64,000 bases of DNA. Source: Phascolarctos cinereus. Taxonomy: Eukaryota > Chordata > Mammalia > Diprotodontia > Phascolarctidae. The stretch spans positions 3,649,001 through 3,713,000 of the forward strand of contig NW_018344024.1 of the NCBI RefSeq assembly GCF_002099425.1, written 5' to 3'. Positions 55,668 through 64,000 of the stretch are shown here, piece by piece; the stretch's first letter is position 1, and the number at the start of each line of letters is the position of its first letter. The position numbers and the translations under genes were made by a program. The notes beneath the pieces are model-generated. The model ran no database searches, was not told the origin of the DNA, and saw only the letters and a list, made by a program, of their open reading frames with translations.

Positions 55668-55937
55668 AATAATAATAGTTGACATTTATAGAGAGTTTAC
55701 GTCATACCACACTGTGCTAAACACTTCATAATTATTATCTCATTTGATTCTCAGAGCAACCCTGGAAGGTAGGTGCTATTACTATGTAGATTTTACAGAT
55801 AAGGAATCTGAGGCAAATAGAGGTTAAGTAACTTGCCTGAAGTCACACAGCTAATATGTCTCTAAGGTCAGATTTGAACTCAAGTCCTCTTTACCCCAGG
55901 CCCAATGCATGGGCCTTGTATCCACTGTGATGTCTCC
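55668..55937 (-). mobile_element. THER/MIR-type CORE-SINE, near full length
   Basis: Reverse orientation: CTAAACACTTCATAATTATT, TCATTTGATTCTCAGAGCAA, CCCTGGAAGGTAGGTGCTAT, AGTCACACAGCTAATATG and ATCCACTGTGATGTCTCCC. Confidence 0.8.
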
Positions 55938-55939
55938 CC

Positions 55940-56985
55940 AAAAAAGTAGATTGATAAAGCATTGCCTAAAACACAAATTACAAGAAGTCATATCTATAAT
56001 CCTAAAGGATATACACCAGACTTCCAGACTCACAGTGAAAAGGTCTAGTTTGCAAACTAATGCTAATTGCTTTATGGTCCTGCATACATAACAAATTGTA
56101 CAATAGAAAACACACCTGGGTATGTGGCATTGCTATCTTCTTACTTCACAGCAAGGCCTTGAGATTTAATATGTTGTTTGAAAGTTACTACTTAGAGACT
56201 AGATCACATAAACACAGGATATTATAAACATCCTACCAGGTATTATGCTTATGAAACAGTTGGAAGTGAAAGGGAAATTAGTTTATCATGTAAACCTTGT
56301 GCATTATTGCAAAATCTAGTTTAGAGATGGAGAGATTTTTTCTGGGTGTATGTGAGCTCTGATTAAACTCTCTTGCAAACATTGTCAGCAAATAAGATAA
56401 GCTTTAGATTTTCAAAGGCTTTCATATACAAACATGTATTCATAAAAGAAGCTGTTCTGAATGAAAACTGCACAATTTGTACTAAAATATAGTCTCCTCA
56501 CCATTTAAAGATCCTTCTTTTTATGTTAGATTTTTTTTCAAGTCTTTTTTTTTAAACTTACTCAAATACTATAGAAAGCTGAGAAGCCATGGAGAAAATA
56601 TATAGACTCTAGTGAGTTGGGAAAAGGGGTTTTCTGACAATCAGCATGGAAAGATTTTGAATATCATTTCACATTAGAAATTAATCCAAAAACCACAAGA
56701 ACACTTAAAATAGTGAGCTAAATTATTAAAGTTCTCATTCTATTATCCTTATATTAGCAAATAATTCCAATTCATTTGTGGAATATAGCATTTAAATCTT
56801 ATTTGGAAAGGTGGAAAATATATTTTATATTAAAATTGTTTGTCCATATGACCCTAAATATCACAGAAAATGAAATACTACACTCTACATTCTCCAGTTT
56901 ATTCAAATTTGCAGTTTAATTGAGATTACGATTCTCAGTGTCAGGGAAAACCTGAGTTTTATTCACCTCTGTCCTAAACTGGTTA
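55940..56985. other. Unassigned AT-rich sequence
   Basis: No recognised repeat or exon. Confidence 0.4.
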
Positions 56986-56987
56986 TA

Positions 56988-58300
56988 TCAATCAATCAAT
57001 CGAAATCATTTAAGTGCCTACTGTGTGCCAGGCACAGGGCTAACCATCAAAGATAAAAAGACAGGCAAAAGATTGTCCCTGCCCTCAAGAAATACTTAAA
57101 TGGGGTAGGTAATAAGCAAAAAAGAAAATGTATAAACCAGGTATATACAGGCAGAATGTTGTTGGTCAGTTGTCATACTAGAGTGGTTTGCCATTTCCTT
57201 CTCCAGTGGATTAAGGCAAAAAGAGATTAAGTGATTTGCCCAGAGTCATTCAGCTAGTGAGTATCTGAGCCAAATTTGAATTCAGGTCTTCCTGACTCCA
57301 GGCTCAACACCCTATCCACTGAGCTGCCTTATAAGGGAAATAGAAAGTAACTTACTAGAATTAAAAGGGGTTGGGAATGGTTTCTGGTGGAAGGTGGGAT
57401 TTTAATTGGGACTTGAAGGAAGCCAGAAAATCCAAGAGGTAGACATGAAAAGAGATAACATTCCAGGTATGAGGTAAAGCCAGAGAAAATTATGGAGCTA
57501 TAAGACAGAAATTTTTTGTCTGTTTTGTTTTGTTTGTAGTAGAATAGCAAGGAGGTCAGTGTTACCAGATCAAAGAGTATGGAGGCAGATTAAGGTATAG
57601 GAAGACAAGAAAGGGATAGGGGCTGAGTAATGAAGGGCTTTGAACACAAAATTGTGAGTTTTTATTTGATCGTGGAGGTGTTAGAGAATCACTAAAATTT
57701 ATTGAGTTGGGAGTGACCTACTTGAACCTATGCTTTAGGAAAATGACACTAGCAGCTGAATGGAGAATAGATTGAAGTGAGGAGAGAATTATGACACCCA
57801 TATTCACCAGCAGGCCAGGGATAAAGTGATGAAACCCTGTTCTAGAATGATGACAGTATCAGAGGAGAAAAGAAAACATGTTTGAGAGATTTTACTAAAG
57901 TGAACTAAGCAAGTCTTGCCAATGGATTTGGATATGCGGGGCAGGAAGAGGACAGATGAAAGACATTGAGGAATGAAGAGCAACACCTAGATTATAAGCC
58001 TTGAGAACTAGGAAGAAGATGGTGCCTTGGAGACTGGTGGGAAGCATTTAGAGGAAAATATAATAAATTCAGTTTTGGACATGATGAGTTTAAGTGTCTA
58101 CTAGACATAAAGTTTAAGATATCTGAAAAGTACTTTGAGATGCAAGATTCGAGGTCAGCACAGGGTTAGGGCTGGATAAGTAAATTTGAGATTCACAATC
58201 ATAGAGATGATAATTTAGCTCATGGGAGCTGAATAGATCATCTAGTAAAGTAGTATATAGAGAGAAATGTGCCCAGGATATAACCCTGTTTGACACCTAG
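56988..58300 (-). mobile_element. Ancient LINE-like repeat (L2/CR1 group suspected), antisense
   Basis: It opens with TCATTTAAGTGCCTACTGTG and TGCCAGGCACAGGGCTAACC, the complement of an L2-type 3' end. It continues TTGGGACTTGAAGGAAGCC, ATGAAGGGCTTTGAACAC, GGAGTGACCTACTTGAACC, CAGTTTTGGACATGATGAG and TGGTGCCTTGGAGACTGG. I recall this long run as a high-copy mammalian repeat but am unsure of its name. It is interrupted by a SINE at 57158-57334. No open frame survives. Confidence 0.6.
57158..57334 (-). mobile_element. MAR1-like SINE nested in an older LINE-like repeat
   Basis: AATGTTGTTGGTCAGTTGTC (tail), GTTTGCCATTTCCTTCTCC, GTCATTCAGCTAGTGAGTAT and CCACTGAGCTGCC in reverse order. The tail half is shortened. 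The surrounding repeat resumes after it. Confidence 0.75.
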
Positions 58301-58311
58301 TGGTAGTGGGA

Positions 58312-58498
58312 ATGACCTCGTTATGTGACCCTGAGCAATTCATTTGACCTCTCTAAACCTCAGTTTCTACAGCTCTAAAATGAAAATCATAACTAATGCC
58401 TTTAGAACCTACCATAGAGGGATGTTGAGAGGATCAAATAAGATAGTAAGTACAAAGCCCCTTGTATATTCAATGTCAGCTATTATTTTTCTCATTAG
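58312..58498 (+). mobile_element. MIR/THER-type CORE-SINE
   Basis: TATGTGACCCTGAGCAATTC, AACCTCAGTTTCTACAGCTC, GATGTTGAGAGGATCAAATA and GTCAGCTATTATTTTT in order. Confidence 0.72.
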
Positions 58499-58589
58499 AT
58501 TCAGGGACTCCCATGACCACTGTAAGATTTTCAAGTCTCCAGCATTTCTCATCCTTTAACATTTCTCACCTATGTCTTCCCAGCAAATC

Positions 58590-58765
58590 ATGTATTATTT
58601 ACATAGATCATAAGGTCAAGACATAAAAAGGACCTTTGAGATCATATACTTTATCCTGCTTCTTTTACAAAATGAGGAAACTGAAGTCCAGAGATGCTAG
58701 ATAGCTTACTCAGGGTCACATAGGTAGCAAGGAATTCAACTAGGTTGCTAGATATCTCCCAATAG
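58590..58765 (-). mobile_element. MIR3-like marsupial SINE
   Basis: Reverse orientation: AAAAGGACCTTTGAGATCAT, CTTTTACAAAATGAGGAAAC, TGAAGTCCAGAGATGC and AGGGTCACATAGGTAGC. Confidence 0.72.
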
Positions 58766-58941
58766 GTACCTTTAAAATATCTAGGACGCATTACATCTAT
58801 AATTTCAGTATTGCTACATTCCCCAAAGTTTTAAATGTCACTAAAAGTTCTGCCCTTGGCCCTCTCTTTTCTTTAAATTATTTTCCTTACTGATCTCATC
58901 CCCACACATGGATTCAGCTTTCTATGCAAATGAAGTTAAAA

Positions 58942-59118
58942 CATAAACCATTGATTTGGAAGCAGAGGAACTGGCATCAAATGCTAGCTATTATTTGGGT
59001 AACACAAGTGAATTGGGCAAGCTATCGATATTCTCAACTTTCGTTTCCTAATTTGTAAACATGGAATTTGACTAGGTGATCTTGATTAGGTCCCTTTCAA
59101 TTGTAAATCTATGATACC
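58942..59118 (+). mobile_element. MIR3-like marsupial SINE
   Basis: AGCAGAGGAACTGGCATCAA, GGGCAAGCTATCGATATTC, ACTAGGTGATCTTGATTAGG and CCCTTTCAATTGTAAATCTA. Confidence 0.68.
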
Positions 59119-59119
59119 T

Positions 59120-59705
59120 TCAGCTGCCACCTAAATCTCTAACCCTCCACCTCCCAGCTGAGATAAAATGTAAAGTAATTCAGCACTTGCAAAGAAACTG
59201 CTTGCAAATGTTTGATCCCAATTGATTATTAACCCCTCAACTGATCATACTGGTGGTAATAAGTCACTGGATTTTGTTTGAATAGTCCTATGATTCTTTA
59301 TTGCTTAGCATGACTCTTTCTATGTCGGCATAAAATTACCTTCATACTTAATTGATGGTTGTTCTCTGGGTGCCTTTTTTAATCCCCCTTTTTGAGAAGA
59401 ACCCTTAAACTGAGATAAAAAGAGGATTGTCCCTAAGGAATGGGAAGTGAGGGTGAAAATGGAGGACTAGAAAGCTTATTCCCCCTACTGAGGAGACACC
59501 CAACCTCAGAGCAAAGATCATGAGGCAAATCACAAGAGTAAAGAAGGTAATGGGATTGGAGAAAGTAGACAGTACTTGTGGCATCAACCTAGTAATATCT
59601 GTTTATCCACCATCCTAGAGTAGCATGTTGAAGAATTGTATCCCTAACAAATTTTGTCTACCTACCTATCTAAAAAGTTTAGTTGAGGAATCCTTAAAAT
59701 AGTAG
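59120..59705. other. Unassigned sequence
   Basis: No recognised repeat or exon. Confidence 0.4.
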
Positions 59706-59707
59706 AA

Positions 59708-59930
59708 AAAATGGCAAAGTGAGTTGAGTGTTGCACTTGGAATCAGGAAGATTTGAGTCCGAACATTGCAGAAGACATTGATGAACCCTTTGATATGGGG
59801 CAAGCAATTTCACTTTTTCTCAGTCTCAGTTTCTTCATCTGTAAAACTGAGATAATAACAGCATTTAGATCCCAAGTCTGTTGTGAGATATCTAAAGGAC
59901 TTAGTGAAACTTAAGTGCTAGATATTTTTG
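59708..59930 (+). mobile_element. THER/MIR-type SINE, first of a head-to-tail pair
   Basis: GAGTTGAGTGTTGCACTTGG, AATCAGGAAGATTTGAGTCC, TCTCAGTTTCTTCATCTGTA and CTTAAGTGCTAGATATTT. Confidence 0.75.
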
Positions 59931-59931
59931 A

Positions 59932-60205
59932 GGACAGCTAAGCATCACAGTGAAGAATATGCTGGATCTGGAATCTGGAAGGTCTGAGTTCAATTCTTGC
60001 TGCTGATACTACCCAGAGGTAGGACTCTGCACAAATTACTTGATCTAAGTTTTAGTTTCCACATCTGTAAAATGGAGGTGGGAATAATAATAGAACCTAC
60101 CTCACAAAGTTGTTGTGAGGATCGAATGAGAAAATACATGCAAAGAATTTTGCAAGCCTTATGAGGTAATACATAAATATTAGCTGTTATTATTATTGTA
60201 CCTTT
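59932..60205 (+). mobile_element. THER/MIR-type CORE-SINE, second of a head-to-tail pair
   Basis: GAGGACAGCTAAGCATCACA, ATCTGGAAGGTCTGAGTTC, CCACATCTGTAAAATGGAGG, AAGTTGTTGTGAGGATCGAA and AATATTAGCTGTTATTATTA give the full structure including the CORE and terminal ATT repeats. Confidence 0.82.
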
Positions 60206-60302
60206 ACAATTACATCAACCATTCTCTAGGTTTAGCTAGAAAATGCAAATTTCATTAATTAAAAGGTGGAATAGTAGTTTCAAGTTCTGGCCCTATATCT
60301 TA

Positions 60303-60545
60303 TTATGTTGTTTGTCCTTTGTTTTCAAAGAGAATTAATGATGTCATGGAGCGATGTCCACTCACGCTTGAATTGGATTTAAGTGAGGCAGAGTTACACA
60401 AAGTCATCAGCCTCACTCTCTCTTCCAGGGTCATTGAACTCCAAAAGTCAGGATCATGGCTGATGGCTCAGGATGCAGTGGGTGACCTTGGTGTCTTTGA
60501 TGTCTGATCAAACTTCAGTAGCCTATATGGCCATTGGAACAAATT
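60303..60545 (+). mobile_element. Marsupial interspersed repeat, class uncertain
   Basis: GTTGTTTGTCCTTTGTTTTC, ATGATGTCATGGAGCGATGT, TTGGATTTAAGTGAGGCAGA and CAGCCTCACTCTCTCTTCCA match a repeat I recall as abundant in marsupial genomes. Family name not known to me. The small open frame through it is a by-product. Confidence 0.55.
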
Positions 60546-60749
60546 ATTCTTATCCACCCATACCACCAGGGGAAATCTTCACATTCTTGTGGTAGACATC
60601 CTCCCTCAACTCACCAACAATTTTTTTTGGCCCATCAGTTAGCCTCAACCTGATGATAACAAGGAAACAGTGAGTAAAATGAAAAATGACTGGATCCTGC
60701 CTGAAATGATGGACCAAATGAAGTACTTACCAAACAGTATGGCATGGTC

Positions 60750-60940
60750 TCAGTTAAAAGGGCTTGGAGGTTATCCTAGGGAAGGAAAAACCTTTATGAA
60801 AAATGTGATGGTCATATTCTTCAAGAATTTGGAAAGGTGTCATGAAGAGGAGGGAGTATATTTGGTTTGTTTGACTCCTAACTCAGGTCAGCTAGAGCAG
60901 ATCATTTTGCAGAGAGGTACCCCAGCAGCACATAGAGAGA
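60750..60940 (+). mobile_element. L3/CR1 LINE 3' fragment
   Basis: GTGATGGTCATATTCTTCAA, GAATTTGGAAAGGTGTCATG, AAGAGGAGGGAGTATATTTG and TTTGACTCCTAACTCAGG follow the CR1/L3 3' signature (GTCTTCAAGTATTTGAAGGG ... TGGAAGAGGGATTAGACTTG). The 101-codon frame across it (60670-60975) is not a host gene. Confidence 0.65.
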
Positions 60941-60979
60941 CAACTGGAGTGACCAATGACTATCTATTAGTGTAGTCCC

Positions 60980-61615
60980 TGACTCTCATGGGCATATACC
61001 AAAACTTGGATTTAGTCTAATCTGACCTACTCATAGTTGGTAAGTTCAGAGGTTGCTAGGATTTACTTAACATAGCCTTTATTACCTTTCTCAGTATATA
61101 ATTGCATAGATGCTAAAATCTGTGGCAAGACAGTGTTTCATCAATTATCTGTTTAACACTGATTTTCTGTGAGCAACTATGTGTGTAGCGTCATTTCCCA
61201 GGCCCTGAAAAGGACAAGAACACAACTGAAAGTTAAACAGATGTGCACATGTCTTCTTGTATGAGTGAATTTGAATATTAGTTTGAATGTAATTTAATTA
61301 ATCCTTTAATTAGATCAATTTAGCCTAAGTCTTAGGCCATAGTGCTTGAAATCAGGGGGACAAAAGAACTGATGCAACTGCAGTGTAAAAAACTAGCAGA
61401 AACACATGAAAATTGAAAAGAAATAGTGAAGAGGTAGACGTAGGCTCAATATAGAAAAATCTTCATAACTTCGTTCTAAAATGCCTCATTGTGGCGTGGA
61501 GGCAACACTAAGTTTGTATAGGCTACGCCACCAAAACACAAGCCCTCACAAGTTCTCCTCTCTATTAAATCTTTTGAATTTAGTCCTAGTAACAGTGTTT
61601 TACTTTCTATGGTCT
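60980..61615. other. Unassigned sequence
   Basis: No recognised repeat or exon. Confidence 0.4.
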
Positions 61616-61617
61616 AA

Positions 61618-61755
61618 TCGCTCAATTAACAAAAATCATTAAGGATCTACTGTGGGCTATGCTAAGTCCTGAGGACTGAGGACCACAAAAATGATCCATA
61701 TTCACAAGAAGCTTACATGGTAATGTGGGAGACAAAAAAGGATATAAAAATATCT
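61618..61755 (-). mobile_element. L2 LINE 3'-end fragment
   Basis: AATCATTAAGGATCTACTGT, TATGCTAAGTCCTGAGGACT and GAAGCTTACATGGTAATGTG are the complement of the L2 terminus and preceding segment. Confidence 0.65.
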
Positions 61756-61835
61756 CTCTCTCTTTGTCTTTCTTAATACCTACATATAAATATAATATGT
61801 AGATGCATATATTAGATAGATATTTATATCTATGT
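61755..61835. repeat. CT and TA-rich simple sequence
   Basis: CTCTCTCTCT followed by ATATAAATATAATATG-type repeats. Confidence 0.7.
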
Positions 61836-61836
61836 A

Positions 61837-62080
61837 GTTGTTATTGAATCATTTTTCACTGTGTCTGACTATGATCCCATTTGGGGTTGTCTTGGCAAAG
61901 ACAGTGGAGTGGTTTACCATTTCCTTCTCCAGTTTATTTTACAGATGAGGAAATTGAGGCAAACATGGCTAAGTGACTTGCCCAGTGACTTGCTAGTAAG
62001 TGTCTAAAGCTACATTGAAGTCAGGAAAATGAGTCCTCCTGATTCTAGGCCTGACACTCTATTCACTGTGTCACCTACCT
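61837..62080 (-). mobile_element. MAR1-like SINE with RTE-type tail
   Basis: GTTGTTATTGAATCATTTTT and CTGTGTCTGACTATGATCCC (tail), TTACCATTTCCTTCTCCAG, ACAGATGAGGAAATTGAGGC and ACTCTATTCACTGTGTCACC (head). The body has a small duplication (GTGACTTGCCCAGTGACTTG). Confidence 0.85.
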
Positions 62081-62099
62081 AGAAATATACAATCTAACC

Positions 62100-63714
62100 T
62101 TTCTAAATAGACATAGAGATACACATCTATATATACACGGACATGTACACAGAGACATATTTATATATGCATATATGTCCATAAGGAACAAATAAAAAAG
62201 TAGTACCATGAAGTTGTAAGACTGTGGGTGTTAGAGGTTGAGAGGTTCAGAAAAGGTTTACTACAAATGATTGTGCCCATTCTAGCTATACACTGAAGAA
62301 TTTATTGTGAGTAGGCCCACCACTTAATGGTGAATTATTTGACCATGACAACCCATGAAGCAAAGAACAATGCAAAATGTCAGAAAAGGGACAGAAGATC
62401 TTAAGAACCATAACAAAAAAAAATTTGGACCACCTATAAACTTACTTTTTGGTATTTAAAATGTGAGATCCTTTCTAATGAGTAAAAAGTAGGCATATGA
62501 TTATAAGAGTTGACTTGGAATAACCCTGAAATTTTTGCTATAAACAAAACCAGAAAATAAAAGGAAATTTTAGCTAAATGAAAGGATGACTCACAGGTTC
62601 CCCCTGTAGAAATTAATAATAGAGTTTATTTTATAATTTGTCAAAAGCAACAACACAAATCACATTTCATGGAACATTTTGTCATCTTGTATTGCAGTAC
62701 TCATGATTAGCATTTACAAATCAATACACAAAAATAATTGTAACTCATCTGCCATTTGCAGCTGAGCATAAAAAAAATCAAAGGACTTCTTTGAAGCACT
62801 CACTAAGGCACTCCAGATTAAATCAACATGTAATTTGATACTCAATGACTGATTCAAAAGTACAAGTAGACAAGGACAGCAGAAAACAATGTTGAATAAT
62901 ATTATTGATGAATAAAAGGACAGAAGCTTGTGGATTCCACAGAAACTTACTATTTTACATCATAAATACTTTCCCTAAAAAAAAAAAGCACCAGAAGACA
63001 TTGAACATAATAAGTCCTGAATAATAAAATAAAAATAAGATTGATCATATTTAATAGGCAAAAACCATTATTAATAGAGGTCATTTCTGAATTAGCTGTA
63101 TATGTTTAGTCAGATCATTTTTAGGCAAAGAACATAAATTTTAAAATGTGAAGTAGGAGAAAGAATGAAATTAAAGGAAAAAGTATACCATGCGTAATAA
63201 AAATAACTCTAACTTCAGCTATTTCAATGACTTGTAGATTTTGAAAATGGAAAATATATGAAGGAAAAAATCAACACTGATTACATAAAGAATTGTAAAT
63301 AATCTCAATCACATTCCATAAATACACCAAAAGAGGATAAAAATTATTTCAATCAGCAAATATTTTAATTACTTGTTAAGAAGAGATATATAACAACCAA
63401 GGGCAACATCAGTTCAGAATGTAAAATCATTTGTACAATCCTATGGAGAAGCAGGTGGAAGATTACATGGAATATCACCTGTAAAAAAAGAGAAACAATG
63501 GGGGAAAAGATAGTTTACAGAAAGTTTTGTTGGAGACTCGAATAAAAGTTATACTGAGGAAGAATATTTTAGAATGAAAGGAAATAGACACAAGATGGAC
63601 AAGGGTTTTGTAGAGTAAACTAATTTCATCATCAAGGTCATTAGAACTGCCATACTTTGATTCTGACATCACATTGACATTGACATATGCCAATAAAGGA
63701 AGCAGAAATGGCAC
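62100..63714. other. AT-rich stretch without recognised repeats
   Basis: An ATAC/ATAT patch at 62100-62178; otherwise nothing recognised and no exon supported. Confidence 0.4.
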
Positions 63715-63933
63715 CAAATACAAATAAATAAATGAATGAATGAATGAATGAATAGATAGATAAATAGATGAATGAATGAATGAATGAATGAATAAGCAAA
63801 TAAATAAATAAATAAATGGATGAATGAATGAATAAACAAATGAAATGAATGAATGAATGAATGAATGAATGAATAAAAAATGAATAAATGGATAAATAAA
63901 TAAATAGATGCATGAATGAATAAATAAATGCGG
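63715..63933. repeat. Compound tetranucleotide microsatellite (AATG/AATA/GATA)
   Basis: Over 200 bp of AATG units interspersed with AATA and ATAG units. Two minus-strand frames stay open through it, giving SFIHSFIHSF-type peptides, only because the repeat lacks stops in those frames. No gene is implied. High mutability is expected. Confidence 0.97.
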
Positions 63934-64000
63934 GACTCATCTGGATAGGGAGCAAGCATACATGCAGTAGGTCCATAGTGAAATAGACAGAATTGTGAGG

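Noticed and set aside
60670-60975. 101-codon frame as a host gene
   Set aside because: Its central part matches an L3/CR1 3' region and there are no splice or promoter signals around it.
63641-63976. Phe/Ile/His/Ser-rich 111- and 96-codon proteins
   Set aside because: Translation of a tetranucleotide microsatellite; two frames are open at once for the same reason.

Overview
The window reads as a gene-poor, AT-rich intergenic stretch of a marsupial genome. No host protein-coding gene, tRNA, rRNA, CRISPR array or bacterial-type operon could be supported. Nearly all recognisable content is transposable element. The marsupial call rests on two SINE families recognised from memory. One is about 230-250 bp, resembles MAR1, and has a 3' tail like an RTE (BovB-type) LINE. 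The other is about 145 bp, poly(A)-tailed, and resembles WSINE1/marsupial tRNA-derived SINEs. The L1 5' UTRs, a HAL1-like half-LINE and old MIR/THER-type CORE-SINEs also fit. No database search was possible, so family names are recollection plus visible motifs.

Layout. 0-8.5 kb: a solo-looking LTR, several SINEs, a long stretch without recognised repeats, a palindromic hAT-type MITE and a 28-bp tandem repeat. 8.6-10.4 kb: a HAL1-like element. 11.4-14.6 kb: a minus-strand L1 missing part of ORF2. 15-21 kb: MIR, MAR1-like and short SINEs plus LTR-like sequence. 21.1-33.4 kb: a dense LINE-1 block. In it, one plus-strand L1 sits inside the 5' UTR of another, and beside them a minus-strand L1 is split by a younger L1 whose 5' part is inverted (twin priming). 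34-44 kb: MIR, an RTE fragment, L2 pieces and microsatellites. 44.8-47.5 kb: an L1 keeping ORF1 but almost no ORF2, just downstream of a perfect CTCF-core match. 47.7-52 kb: MIR, MAR1-like and L2 pieces. 52.3-55.6 kb: a further internally deleted minus-strand L1. 55.7-64 kb: MIR/THER SINEs, an old LINE-like repeat, an L3/CR1 fragment and a tetranucleotide microsatellite.

The elements are not acting as one genetic pathway. They depend on one another through retrotransposition: L1 machinery would have mobilised the L1 derivatives, HAL1, the short SINE and one apparent processed transcript, while RTE machinery probably mobilised the MAR1-like SINE. No previously undescribed system was found. The most useful observations are the nested insertions with target-site duplications, the recurrent loss of ORF2 from L1 copies, the CTCF-core match and two tiny splice-flanked candidate exons.
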